Assembly (NCBI RefSeq): GCF_011174675.1
Contig: NZ_JAANIG010000019.1
Location: forward strand, 1-64,000
Length of the DNA stretch: 64,000 bases
DNA from: Perlabentimonas gracilis
GTDB taxonomy: Bacteria; Bacteroidota; Bacteroidia; Bacteroidales; Tenuifilaceae
Direction of reading: 5' to 3'
The translations under genes were made by a program, and so were the position numbers. Each line of letters starts with the position of its first letter. Position 1 is the first letter of the stretch. Positions 43,348 through 52,887 of the stretch are shown here, piece by piece. The notes under the pieces are model-generated. The model was given only the letters and a program-made list of their open reading frames with translations. It did no database searches and was not told where the DNA came from.

Positions 43348-46300
43348 CTACCCAATCTTTTCTACCTTGATTGATGTAAATAGATCGGTATCGAGCTCTA
43401 CGCTCGATGCGCTTCCACAAGGCATTGCATCAACCATCAGAATATCAAGCGCTAGGGTTTGGCTTGCAATGTACTCCTTGTGGTTCTCAATGGCTTGTTC
43501 TATCAGTTCATGCTTCAATATACTTATTTTTACCTTATCGGTTACATCAAAACCGGCATCTTTACGTAGATTTTGAATTCGATTAATTAGCTCGCGGGCA
43601 ATACCCTCCTGCTTAAGCTCCTCGGTAAGGGTTACATCGAGTGCCACGGTAAGCCTATCCTCGTTGGCCACAAGCCAACCGGGTATATCTTCAGAGATAA
43701 TTTCTACGTCTTCCAGGGTTACTGCCTGATTTTCACCAGCCACCGTAATCTCGAACTTGCCATCACGCTCAATCTGGCTAATATCAGCCTGCGACATTCC
43801 CATGATGGCTGAAGAAACCTCTTTCATCGATTTTCCAAAGCGTGGCCCAAGGGTTTTAAAGTTGGGCTTTATCTTTTTCACCAGAACGCCAGTGGAATCA
43901 TCGAGATACTCGAGCTCTTTAACGTTTACCTCCGCTAGGATTAAATTCTCAACACCCTGCAACTGCTTACGGAACTGCTCGTTAAGCACAGGAACCATCA
44001 TCTTGCTAAGGGGCTGCCTTACCTTGATGTTCACCTTGCGCCTTAGGCCAAGCACCATCGACGAAAGGCTTTGTGCAATCTCCATCCTCTCTTCCAAATC
44101 CTTGTCAATTAGCTCTATTTGGGCTTTGGGGAATGTTGATAGATGTACACTATCCTCGCTGTAGCGCGATGTAACAACATTAAGATCTGAGAAAAGTTGA
44201 TCGGAAAAGAATGGTACAATTGGAGCAGCCAGCATAGCCACTGTCTCCAAGCAGGTATATAGGGTTTGGTATGCTGCAATCTTATCGGTATCGTACTCGC
44301 CACCCCAAAAACGCTTGCGATTAAGCCTTACGTACCAGTTACTCAGGTTCTCAATCACAAAATCCTGAATTGCCCTGCCTGCACGGGTTGGCTCGTAGCT
44401 GTTGTACGCATCCTCCACCTCGGCAATTAGGGTGTTTAGCAGCGACATAATCCATCTGTCTATCTCTTGCCTCTGGGCAATGGGCACCTCTGGCTCGCTG
44501 TAGGTAAAGCCATCAACATTGGCATACAGCGAAAAGAAGGAGTATGTATTGTAGAGGGTTCCGAAGAATTTACGCTTCACCTCATCCACCCCATCGATAT
44601 CGAACTTGAGGTTATCCCATGGCTGTGCATTGGTAATCATATACCAGCGCAGTGGGTCGGATCCGTACTTTTCAATCACCTCGAATGGGTCAACAGCATT
44701 ACCCAAGCGTTTGCTCATCTTGTTCCCCTTCTTGTCGAGCACCAAACCGTTGGATATGATATTTTTGAACGCCACCGAGTCGAACAGCATAGTGGATATG
44801 GCATGCAAGGTAAAGAACCATCCACGGGTTTGGTCAACCCCTTCTGCAATAAAGTCGGAGGGAAACTCCTCGCCAAAGTTCTCTTTATTCTCAAACGGAT
44901 AGTGAACTTGGGCATATGGCATTGCTCCCGAGTCGAACCAAACATCAATCAAATCGAGCTCACGGAACATCTTTTTCCCCGATGCAGATACCAGCACTAT
45001 ATCGTCGACAAATGGGCGGTGTAGGTCAAACTTCTCATAGTTTTCCATTGAGTTATCGCCGAGCTGGTACCCCTCAAGTGGATTGGTTGTCATAAAGCCA
45101 GCCTTTACCGATTTTTCGCACTCAGCCTTCAACTCCTCAACCGAACCGATGCAGATTAGCTCCTGACGGTCGTCGGTTGCCCAAATGGGGAGCGGTGTAC
45201 CCCAATAGCGCGAGCGCGAGAGGTTCCAGTCCACCAAGTTCTCGAGCCACTTGCCAAATCGTCCGGTTCCTGTACTTGCGGGTTTCCAGTTGATGGTGTT
45301 GTTCAGCTCGAGCATTCGCTCCTTAACGGCAGTGGTTTTAATAAACCAGCTATCGAGCGGGTAGTAAAGTATTGGCTTATCTGTTCGCCAGCAGTGAGGA
45401 TAGTTGTGCGTCTGCTTCTCGATTTTGAAAGCCCTTCCCTCCTTCTTAAGCCAAACGCTCAGATCCACATCGAGCGACGATCCATCAGCAGGAGGATTAG
45501 GGTTGTAGTCGTTCTTCACAAAGCATCCGGCAAATTCATTGTAGGCATCTATGTTTACGTAATTCTTAACGAATTCGGGATCTAGATCCTCGATGGAGTA
45601 GAATTTACCAGTCCGATCGACCATGGGCTCGGGGTTGTTCTGCTTATCGCGAAGGATAAGTGGCGAAATGCCTGCCACCTTGGCCACGCGGTCATCGTCG
45701 GCTCCAAAAGTAGGCGCGATGTGTACCACACCAGTACCGTCCTCGGTTGTAACGAAATCTCCAGCAATAATCCTGAAAGCATCACCTTCAGGCTTAACGA
45801 ATGGGAATAGCTGCTCGTACTGAACGCCTACCAAATTGGTTCCAACGTACTCGGCTAAAACTTTGAATGGAATATTCTTGTCGCCGGGTTTGTAGTCATC
45901 AAAAGAGCGTTCAGCGTTCTCGGGTTTGAAGTATACGTTCTGCAGATCCTTAGCAAGGATAACGATTACGGGATCGCCTGTATATGGGTTAAAAGTTCCT
46001 ATTTTAACGTACTTAATTTTAGGGCCAACGGCCAATGCTGTGTTCGAGGGCAGGGTCCAAGGTGTGGTAGTCCAAGCCAGAACAAAAAGATCGGAGGTGA
46101 TATCGCCAAAGAGCGGCTCCGATTTCTTGTTGCGAACCACCTTGAACTGCGCCACAGCGGTTGTATCCTTCACATCGCGATAGCAACCGGGCTGGTTAAG
46201 CTCGTGGGTACTTAGCCCTGTGCCTGCAGCAGGCGAGAATGGCTGTATGGTTTTCCCTTTGTAAAGCAAACCCTTTTCGAATAGCTGCTTTAGTAGATAC

Positions 46301-46785
46301 CATAACGTTTCGATGTATCGGTTATCGTATGTGATGTATGGGTCGTCCATATCGACCCAGTAGCCCATCTTTTGGGTAAGATCTTCCCACAGGTCGGTGT
46401 ACTTCATCACCTCGCGCCTACAGGTTTGGTTGTACTCCTCAACGGAAATAGATTTTCCAATATCCTCCTTGGTAATACCAAGCAATTTCTCAACGCCAAG
46501 CTCTACAGGCAAGCCGTGTGTATCCCATCCAGCCTTACGATGCACCTGAAAGCCCTGCTGGGTCTTGTATCGGCAAAAGATATCCTTAATGGCTCTGGCC
46601 ATTACGTGATGAATACCTGGAATACCATTGGCAGATGGAGGTCCCTCGTAAAAAACGTAGGCTGGGTGCCCCTCGCGAATGGTTAAGCTCTTACGAAATG
46701 TATCGTTCTCTTCCCAGGATTTAAGAACATCCTTGTTTACCTGCGATAAATCTAACCCTTTGTACTCTTTAAACTTGGCTTTCAC
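43348..46785 (-). CDS. ileS: Isoleucine-tRNA ligase
   Basis: A 1145-residue class Ia synthetase charging tRNA-Ile. The HIGH motif appears as GPPSANGIPGIHHV, the KMSKR loop as GNKMSKRLGNAVDP, and the editing-domain region includes WTTTPWTLPSNTALAV. The length and C-terminal architecture fit the long type 2 IleRS found in many Bacteroidota, eukaryotes and archaea. That form is usually less sensitive to mupirocin; this is family knowledge. A near-consensus box (CATATTTG, minus strand 46807-46814) lies upstream. Confidence 0.95.
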   Translation of the reverse strand: MKAKFKEYKGLDLSQVNKDVLKSWEENDTFRKSLTIREGHPAYVFYEGPPSANGIPGIHHVMARAIKDIFCRYKTQQGFQVHRKAGWDTHGLPVELGVEKLLGITKEDIGKSISVEEYNQTCRREVMKYTDLWEDLTQKMGYWVDMDDPYITYDNRYIETLWYLLKQLFEKGLLYKGKTIQPFSPAAGTGLSTHELNQPGCYRDVKDTTAVAQFKVVRNKKSEPLFGDITSDLFVLAWTTTPWTLPSNTALAVGPKIKYVKIGTFNPYTGDPVIVILAKDLQNVYFKPENAERSFDDYKPGDKNIPFKVLAEYVGTNLVGVQYEQLFPFVKPEGDAFRIIAGDFVTTEDGTGVVHIAPTFGADDDRVAKVAGISPLILRDKQNNPEPMVDRTGKFYSIEDLDPEFVKNYVNIDAYNEFAGCFVKNDYNPNPPADGSSLDVDLSVWLKKEGRAFKIEKQTHNYPHCWRTDKPILYYPLDSWFIKTTAVKERMLELNNTINWKPASTGTGRFGKWLENLVDWNLSRSRYWGTPLPIWATDDRQELICIGSVEELKAECEKSVKAGFMTTNPLEGYQLGDNSMENYEKFDLHRPFVDDIVLVSASGKKMFRELDLIDVWFDSGAMPYAQVHYPFENKENFGEEFPSDFIAEGVDQTRGWFFTLHAISTMLFDSVAFKNIISNGLVLDKKGNKMSKRLGNAVDPFEVIEKYGSDPLRWYMITNAQPWDNLKFDIDGVDEVKRKFFGTLYNTYSFFSLYANVDGFTYSEPEVPIAQRQEIDRWIMSLLNTLIAEVEDAYNSYEPTRAGRAIQDFVIENLSNWYVRLNRKRFWGGEYDTDKIAAYQTLYTCLETVAMLAAPIVPFFSDQLFSDLNVVTSRYSEDSVHLSTFPKAQIELIDKDLEERMEIAQSLSSMVLGLRRKVNIKVRQPLSKMMVPVLNEQFRKQLQGVENLILAEVNVKELEYLDDSTGVLVKKIKPNFKTLGPRFGKSMKEVSSAIMGMSQADISQIERDGKFEITVAGENQAVTLEDVEIISEDIPGWLVANEDRLTVALDVTLTEELKQEGIARELINRIQNLRKDAGFDVTDKVKISILKHELIEQAIENHKEYIASQTLALDILMVDAMPCGSASSVELDTDLFTSIKVEKIG

Positions 46786-46806
46786 TTGACTACTGTATTA
46801 TTATTA

Positions 46807-46814
46807 CAAATATG
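46807..46814 (-). promoter_or_regulatory. Near-consensus -7 box of ileS
   Basis: The minus strand reads CATATTTG (one mismatch to TAnnTTTG), 21 bases before the ileS ATG. Confidence 0.35.
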
Positions 46815-46976
46815 ATAAACAAATAGTTACACTAAAATATGCGTTATTATTTACCTTTTATTAAAATCTCACAAAGATAGGTTACAACGTGATAAAAACA
46901 AACCGTATTAACCGAAAAGGAGTATTTTGGCTGTTCAAAAATTGTGTGGTAAATTGCATCCTTAATTTGTAAATCG

Positions 46977-47366
46977 ATGAAAGCACTAAAATACTGGAGG
47001 TCTAGCGTTTGGACTGTAATAATAATTCTGGCGACAACATTGCCAAGCAGTAGTATTCCCAAAAGCTCCCTGCTTCAAATTCCACACTTCGACAAGCTGG
47101 TCCATTTTGTGCTATTTTTTGTACTGGCCCTATTCATCCTGTCGGAACGAAACTCGCTTAGGCAGCAAGGGAAACTAGCTAACAGGGCGATAACTTTTGC
47201 TTTAAGCATATCGATTGCATACGGATTAATAATTGAGCTGCTGCAGTATTTTCTGCTACCGACTCGCAGTGGTAGCCTATACGATTTTATGGCCAATGTG
47301 CTGGGTGCCATAATGGCTGTGGTTTTATACCGACTGGCTAATAGAATAACAGCTGGTTGGATATAG
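46977..47366 (+). CDS. VanZ-family membrane protein
   Basis: A 129-residue protein with four predicted transmembrane helices. The VanZ signature is visible: FDKLVHFVLFFVLALF, AYGLIIELLQYFL, then RSGSLYDFMANVLGAIMAV with the conserved Asp and Asn. VanZ homologues confer low-level teicoplanin resistance in enterococci; most members have no defined role. It is followed after 72 bases by the Na/Pi gene. Confidence 0.88.
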   Translation: MKALKYWRSSVWTVIIILATTLPSSSIPKSSLLQIPHFDKLVHFVLFFVLALFILSERNSLRQQGKLANRAITFALSISIAYGLIIELLQYFLLPTRSGSLYDFMANVLGAIMAVVLYRLANRITAGWI

Positions 47367-47438
47367 ATATCATTTGACCTGAATAGCGAAAGCGTTTTAT
47401 TGCTAATTTTACTATTCATTTCTATTTTGATTAATTGA

Positions 47439-49544
47439 GTGCACAGACTATTAGCCGCCATAGCATTTTCCCTAATTGCCTCGTTAGGCCAAGCCAACGA
47501 AAGGGATAGCACTGCCAGCAATTGGAAGGAAACCATTAGCTACCGAATTGAAAAGCTGGGCAAGGGCCTAAACCCAAAACTTTCGGGTAATAACCAGTAC
47601 CAAGTTGCAGAAAAAAAACTGAGCAAGCCATTTGCTGTAAGGGTTACCGATAGTCTTGGTGAACCCATAGCCAATGTTAGGGTGTTCTTTGAAATTATTC
47701 AAGTTCCCGATGATGCTGAAGAGTTCGCTATAGAGCCGCTCTAATCGCGCACCGATAGCCTGGGCGAAGCCCATTGCTGGCTAACTCTTGGGAGCAAGCC
47801 GGGCGAATATCAGGTAGCCGCTAAAATTAAAACCGAAAACCTTGAATCGTTTGTAATATTTACAGCACACGCCCCTAAGCAGAATTGGGTTCTGATGCTA
47901 AGCGTTGGGCTGCTAGGTGGCCTTGCCCTGTTCCTTATGGGAATAAACCTTATGAGCACTGGGTTTAGACATAGTGCGGGCGAAAAAATCCGATCGGTGC
48001 TTGGTACCCTAACGCAAAACAGGATATATTCAACCGGATTTGGTGCATTTATCACCATGGTTACCCAAAGCAGTAGCGCCACCACCGTTATGCTGGTTGG
48101 GTTTGTGCAATCGGGGCTATTGAAGTTTAGGCAAACCATTGGGATGATCTTTGGTGCGGCCATAGGAACCACCATCACCGTGCAGCTTATTGCATTTAGA
48201 ATTGCCGACTACTCTCTACTGCTCGTTGCCCTGGGGTTTGCGCTTAATGCCTTTGGCAAAAGGGAGGGTGTAAGATTTGCAGGCGAAGCCATTCTGGGTT
48301 TCGGAATTCTTTTCTTTGGGATGCACCTCATGAGCGAGGCGATGTACCCGCTCAGAACCTTCGAGCCCTTTATCGATTTGCTGGGCAAGCTGCAAAAACC
48401 CATTCTGGGAATAATAGCTGGTACCATTTTTACGGCACTAATACAAAGTAGCGCCGCATTTATTGGAATTATGCTAACCCTGTCCACACAAGGGCTACTA
48501 AGCCTTGAGGCTGCTATCCCCTTGCTGTTAGGCGCCAACCTAGGAACATCAATTACTGGAATAATTGCAGGTATTACATCAAGCCGAGAGGCTCAAAAAG
48601 TGGCCATGGCCTACACGCTTTTCAAGCTGGTGGGTGTAGTAATTCTGGTTTGGATTATTGACCCCTTTGCTCAACTGGTGAGATATATAACCCCCGATAC
48701 CATAACCATTGGAACCAACGTAGCAGTGGAGAATACTCCTCGATTGATTGCAAATGCTCACACCATTTTCAATGTTCTTCTCACTTTGGTTGTGCTTCCG
48801 TTTACGAATGTTTACGCACGATTTATCGACTGGCTAATGCCAGCAAGGCCACCCAAAAGCCCAACCTTCTCAACAAAATTTATCGACAAAAATTTGCTTT
48901 CCACACCTACCATTGCCCTAAAGCTGGCTAAGCAAGAGGTAATAAGGCTAAGCGAGATTGTGGATAGAATGGTAAATGATATCATTACACCCTTTGTGGC
49001 CAAGGACAAATCGACCCTAAGCCGTATTGAGCGCGACGAGGTAAAGGTTGACTACCTTAGGGATCAGATTAATGCATACCTACTTGACCTTACCCGACAA
49101 GATGTTACAGACCAAAGCATACAGGAGGCTTTTCAGATAATGTACGCCGTAAAGGAGCTGGAACAAATTGCCGACATTGTCTCGAAAAACCTTTTGGAAC
49201 GGGCAAAGTGGTGGTTACAAGTTGAGCATGAATTCTCACCTGAGGGGAAAAAAGAGCTGCTGGAGTTTCACCAGCTTACCCAAAAGCAGCTAAAAAGGGC
49301 AAAGGCTGTGTTTTCGGATCTGAACCTTGAGAAGGCACAAAAAATGGCGCGAAAATACCAGGAGTATAAAGACTTTGGCCGTGAGCTGGAGCGGCAGCAC
49401 TTCTCGCGGTTAAAACAAGATGTGAACAAGTCGGTTGCCAGCTCCAAAACCCACCTCGAGCTGGTGTCGATGTTCCGAACCATAGGTAGCCACGCCAACA
49501 ACGTTGCCCAAATTATACTGGAGTGGCCTAGCAACAGGGAGTAA
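47439..49544 (+). pseudogene. Na/Pi cotransporter with N-terminal Ig-like domain, interrupted by an in-frame TAA
   Basis: One reading frame runs from a GTG at 47439 to 49544, broken only by TAA at 47742-47744. Before the stop are a signal peptide (MHRLLAAIAFSLIASLGQA) and a Big_1/invasin-like domain (KPFAVRVTDSLGEPIANVRV). After it the same domain continues without shift (SRTDSLGEAHCWLTLGSKPG, EYQVAAKI) into the transporter. A single base change (for example C or G to T, restoring Gln or Glu) would heal it. It may be a true nonsense mutation, a sequencing error, or a readthrough/suppression site. Confidence 0.75.
47895..49544 (+). CDS. Na/phosphate cotransporter family protein with PhoU-like C-terminus
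   Basis: The intact part of the interrupted gene, 549 residues. From the ATG at 47895 the first transmembrane helix begins at once (MLSVGLLGGLALFLMGINLM). Both inverted QSS repeats of the Na/Pi cotransporter fold are present (QSSSATTVML near 58, QSSAAFIGI near 184). A PhoU-like helical domain follows (about 330-549, VKELEQIADIVSKNLLER). If the stop at 47742 is real, translation could restart here and yield the transporter without its Ig-like domain. Confidence 0.82.
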   Translation: MLSVGLLGGLALFLMGINLMSTGFRHSAGEKIRSVLGTLTQNRIYSTGFGAFITMVTQSSSATTVMLVGFVQSGLLKFRQTIGMIFGAAIGTTITVQLIAFRIADYSLLLVALGFALNAFGKREGVRFAGEAILGFGILFFGMHLMSEAMYPLRTFEPFIDLLGKLQKPILGIIAGTIFTALIQSSAAFIGIMLTLSTQGLLSLEAAIPLLLGANLGTSITGIIAGITSSREAQKVAMAYTLFKLVGVVILVWIIDPFAQLVRYITPDTITIGTNVAVENTPRLIANAHTIFNVLLTLVVLPFTNVYARFIDWLMPARPPKSPTFSTKFIDKNLLSTPTIALKLAKQEVIRLSEIVDRMVNDIITPFVAKDKSTLSRIERDEVKVDYLRDQINAYLLDLTRQDVTDQSIQEAFQIMYAVKELEQIADIVSKNLLERAKWWLQVEHEFSPEGKKELLEFHQLTQKQLKRAKAVFSDLNLEKAQKMARKYQEYKDFGRELERQHFSRLKQDVNKSVASSKTHLELVSMFRTIGSHANNVAQIILEWPSNRE

Positions 49545-49671
49545 TATCTCCAAAATATTATATGTTGGATAGGTAAACCTATTGGCTATAAATCGGTCAT
49601 AATGGTTGTAAAACAGTTACCCTCATCATCTTAAAAAACACAGCAATTACTCACTACTAGCACTGCGCACC

Positions 49672-50274
49672 ATGGATTACAAACTGTTAATGGGTTGCTT
49701 TGTGGCTTTTGTCGCCCTGGTAAATCCTTTTCAAAAGGTTTTTGTGGTAACCTCGCTCCAGCAGCAGTTCGATGTTAGGACCACCCGCTCAATTTCGGTT
49801 AAGGCCACTTTCACTGCATTTGCAATTCTACTCTTCTTTCTACTAGTTGGAAATGTGGTTTTTAACTACGTGTTCCGAATTGAGCTCTTTGCCTTTCAAA
49901 TAACCTGCGGAGTGGTTCTGTTTTACAACGGCATCAATGGGTTGCAAAAGGGAATGTTTATTAAGCTTGACAACAATATGACGATGAAGGATATTGTTAC
50001 CGTGCCCATTGCGTTGCCGATGATTGCCGGCCCAGCAACAATAACTGCAGCAGTAACCTTTCCTGCGGAGTTTGGTAAACTTTTCACCATTATATCGATG
50101 GTGGCAGCGCTGGGGATAAACCTAATATTTATGCTGTATGCAAATGTAATAGGCAAGGTAATGGCGCGATACAACATGATGAACCCCTTGATTAGAATTT
50201 TTGGACTTATTGTGGCAACCATTGGGGTACAAATGGTGTTCAATGGCCTGAAAAGTTTTATTGCTTCTATATAG
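49672..50274 (+). CDS. MarC-family integral membrane protein
   Basis: A 200-residue inner-membrane protein with six transmembrane helices. Family features: FVALVNPFQKVFVVTSL at the N-terminus, GVVLFYNGINGLQKG, and PIALPMIAGPATITAAV in the fourth segment. MarC was once linked to multiple antibiotic resistance, a link since withdrawn; the function is unknown. It lies alone 127 bases after the Na/Pi gene and converges with the sugar transferase gene. Confidence 0.88.
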   Translation: MDYKLLMGCFVAFVALVNPFQKVFVVTSLQQQFDVRTTRSISVKATFTAFAILLFFLLVGNVVFNYVFRIELFAFQITCGVVLFYNGINGLQKGMFIKLDNNMTMKDIVTVPIALPMIAGPATITAAVTFPAEFGKLFTIISMVAALGINLIFMLYANVIGKVMARYNMMNPLIRIFGLIVATIGVQMVFNGLKSFIASI

Positions 50275-50317
50275 TGGAGGGCGATAAAAATTAAGGACTT
50301 TCTGTAAGTATTTAAAG

Positions 50318-50854
50318 TCAGAATTTACGGAGGATAAGCTTAACGAAAACATATGCTGTTTGGGCTACAATGCCAATATCGAGCCACAAGTTCCACTCTC
50401 TAACATATCTAATATCATCCTCTATACCCTCGGAAAACTCAATCTTTTCGTAGGGGTTTTTAAGCTGCCGAAGGCAGGTGATGCCAGGCTTCACAGCCAA
50501 CCGTTCGCGCTGCCAGGGCATATACTGTGCAACATGCTCGGGGGTATGTGGCCTTGGGCCAACCAGCGACATTGAGCCAGTGAGGATATTAATGAGCTGG
50601 GGTAACTCATCGATATGTGTAACTCGAAGAAAAGATAAGACTTGTTGCATTCTACTCCCCGGTTTCTCGGCTAGGGTTTTTAACTTAATAATTCTGAAGT
50701 GCCTGCCATTCTTACCTACTCGCTCCTGGACAAAGAAAGGATTTTCCCATAAACCAATCCAAAGCCATAGGCAGATAATGAGAAGAAAGGGGAAAAGGAT
50801 TAGCAATAGGATGAGGGCCAAAAATCTATCGGAAATATTCTTAATCAACAGCAC
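50318..50854 (-). CDS. Sugar transferase initiating surface polysaccharide synthesis
   Basis: A 178-residue bacterial sugar transferase (WcaJ/PglC-like phosphoglycosyl transferase) moving a sugar phosphate to undecaprenyl phosphate. One N-terminal membrane helix (LALILLLILFPFLLIICLWL) is followed by FFVQERVGKNGRHFRIIKLK, then THIDELPQLINILTGSMSLVGPRPH. It is slightly shorter than usual, with a GTG start at 50854; an in-frame TAA nine codons upstream excludes a longer one. No glycan cluster is adjacent. Confidence 0.88.
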   Translation of the reverse strand: MLLIKNISDRFLALILLLILFPFLLIICLWLWIGLWENPFFVQERVGKNGRHFRIIKLKTLAEKPGSRMQQVLSFLRVTHIDELPQLINILTGSMSLVGPRPHTPEHVAQYMPWQRERLAVKPGITCLRQLKNPYEKIEFSEGIEDDIRYVREWNLWLDIGIVAQTAYVFVKLILRKF

Positions 50855-50986
50855 GGCAACAGCAAGTTTCTTTGGTTAAACAGTAAAAATTGATACCAAA
50901 GATAGCACAATATGCTGGCAAACCTAAGCCCTTTTCTTGCATATGCTAGAAATTTGGTGACCAATTGTTAAATCCATAGAAGAGTG

Positions 50987-51580
50987 CTAACACCCACCAC
51001 GCGGCACCGACACATCTACCACCACCTCATCGTTGGCTGGTTGCGATGATTTTGCTCCGTTGGGCATAAGCGTACCGTAGCTATGGCGCATCTTCTCGTC
51101 GGAGTAGTGAAAGAACGATGGCGTAGGGTTCTTAACCACTCGATTGTTGGCAATTTCGAAACCTCCATTGAGCACCTTAAACCCATAAAAGCCATTCATC
51201 GTTAGCAGGGCGTTAGCCCGTATGGCTTCAGCCTCACTATTTGCATACAGCACCTTCAACTTATCGCTGCGCCCCTCTATATACTCGGCATAATCGCTGT
51301 GAAAAAGTTTGCTCAAAGGTACATTTATGGCGTTGGGAAGATGACCCTGTTGGTACTGCTCATCAGTTCTAATATCGATAAAAAGGATATTGGGATCATT
51401 AGACCTAACTGCCAACGCCAGATCGTAGAGCGAGAATGATGACTCCAAGCTAACCATCATCTCCATCTGCTCCTGCACGGAGTGCTTGTAGGGCGATGTA
51501 AGTAGCTTCTTACCCACCATCGACAGAAGGAGAATACCTGCAATTATGCTTATAACAATAGTTAGTATATGCTTTTTCAT
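50987..51580 (-). CDS. Membrane-anchored rhodanese-like protein ending in RGGC, catalytic Cys missing
   Basis: A 197-residue protein with an N-terminal membrane anchor or signal (about 5-23) and a rhodanese fold at about 45-150 (NILFIDIRTDEQYQQGHLPN, then FKVLNGGF). The active-site position reads VLYANSEAEA: the catalytic Cys is Ala113. After a flexible linker the protein ends VSVPRGGC, with Cys197 the last residue. Two other proteins of the same operon end in RGGC as well. I infer a periplasmic protein that carries sulfur on its terminal cysteine. It is the last gene of the sulfur operon, 28 bases after the transporter. Confidence 0.82.
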   Translation of the reverse strand: MKKHILTIVISIIAGILLLSMVGKKLLTSPYKHSVQEQMEMMVSLESSFSLYDLALAVRSNDPNILFIDIRTDEQYQQGHLPNAINVPLSKLFHSDYAEYIEGRSDKLKVLYANSEAEAIRANALLTMNGFYGFKVLNGGFEIANNRVVKNPTPSFFHYSDEKMRHSYGTLMPNGAKSSQPANDEVVVDVSVPRGGC

Positions 51581-51608
51581 GGCTTATCGGTTTTTTATTT
51601 TGATAGTT

Positions 51609-52817
51609 CTAGCATCCTCCTCTGGCCGCAGCGGTTTCGGAGAAATCAATCTTCGGGCTGGGCTCAGCCTTTTTGGCCTCCAGAGCTCCCTCGCGGAAAG
51701 CCTTTTTGGCACGCTCGCGGAACCTGTAAGCAAATTCTGCCTCCATCTTAAGATTGTTGGGCATAGTATTGTTCTCAAGTATATCGAACAGTCCATTTAG
51801 TCCGCCCTCCATAACGTAGATATTTTTAAACCCCATACGACGTGCGGCGATCCAAGCCTTCTCTGCAAGGGCGGTACCATTGGAGTAAAGTATTACCTTT
51901 TCGCCCTTAGGCGATAGAACCTCTCGCCACCGCTTCCGGGTAATCTGCTCGATGGGGATATTTACCGATCCGGGCAGGCTAAACTCTGCGGCATCGGATC
52001 GTGAGCGAACATCAACGAGTGTGGCTGGATGGTAATCGTTTAGCAACTTAAAGGCAACCTCATCGGGGTGTACGTAGTGGCTTCCGGCGAGTATCTCATC
52101 CTGTAGCTGTTCCTTGTCGATCTCATTTACACCGGTAATGCTTTTGAATGGGGTAAAGATTAACACCACTCCCATAAGTAACGCGATGCTAATAGGCAAG
52201 AAGTAGCTCGTTCCCTTGGTATCGGCCAAACCGTTCTCGGGGTCAACCTTTGCCTCAATCATTGCGGTAACACCAAAAGCAATTAGCGCAATAGCTATAA
52301 GAAGAAAGGCAAACCAGCCAGCTGAAATTCCTAAAGAGTCGAAGATAAACAGACGACCAAGATTACCGCTTACGGAAAACTCCTCGATTAGAGGGAATGC
52401 CTCACCGTAGAGAGTAATACCTAGAAAAATTCCGATGAGAAACACCATAGCATCGACCTTGCCAATGGCCGCTGCGGTTACGCTTGTTCCCGGACAATAT
52501 CCTCCCAGAATAAACCCAAACCCCATAACCACACCACCCACTATGGCTGGCCAGATAAATGTTGGGTTTACGTAAACCAGCGACATATCAATCCACCCCA
52601 GGTAGTTCATGGCAAATACCCCCACCATGGCGGTAACACCTGCGGTAAAAAACACGCGTAGCACGGTAAAGTCGTATCCGTAAAAAACGCCTGCCAACCT
52701 ACGAGACGAGGAGAACCCAGCAGATTCGAGGACATATCCAAATGCTATTCCAATAAGTAGGGCAAAAACAAGATCCCATTCCATTCCAATAATTCCTTGT
52801 GGTATAAGTGGTCCCAT
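51609..52817 (-). CDS. YeeE/YedE half-transporter fused to a Cys-less rhodanese, ending in RGGC
   Basis: A 402-residue protein. Residues about 12-222 form a YeeE/YedE (TsuA-like) membrane half with the conserved Cys108 in GGYCPGTSV. TsuA-type channels move thiosulfate or related sulfur species. Residues about 255-350 are a rhodanese domain (TLVDVRSRSDAAEF...YVMEGGL) whose catalytic position reads LYSNGT, with Ser312 in place of Cys. A charged helix (about 355-385) and a flexible tail end in ETAAARGGC, with Cys402 terminal. The partner half (52888) is encoded just upstream. Confidence 0.85.
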   Translation of the reverse strand: MGPLIPQGIIGMEWDLVFALLIGIAFGYVLESAGFSSSRRLAGVFYGYDFTVLRVFFTAGVTAMVGVFAMNYLGWIDMSLVYVNPTFIWPAIVGGVVMGFGFILGGYCPGTSVTAAAIGKVDAMVFLIGIFLGITLYGEAFPLIEEFSVSGNLGRLFIFDSLGISAGWFAFLLIAIALIAFGVTAMIEAKVDPENGLADTKGTSYFLPISIALLMGVVLIFTPFKSITGVNEIDKEQLQDEILAGSHYVHPDEVAFKLLNDYHPATLVDVRSRSDAAEFSLPGSVNIPIEQITRKRWREVLSPKGEKVILYSNGTALAEKAWIAARRMGFKNIYVMEGGLNGLFDILENNTMPNNLKMEAEFAYRFRERAKKAFREGALEAKKAEPSPKIDFSETAAARGGC

Positions 52818-52887
52818 AGCAAAGGGTTGTTTTGTAGTAAGATGTTTTTAACTGTGTTTTGTATGATCGATATATAGACCTAACTTA

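Noticed and set aside
46847-47062. A 71-codon minus-strand frame before VanZ
   Set aside because: It overlaps the start of the VanZ gene antisense and has no supporting features.
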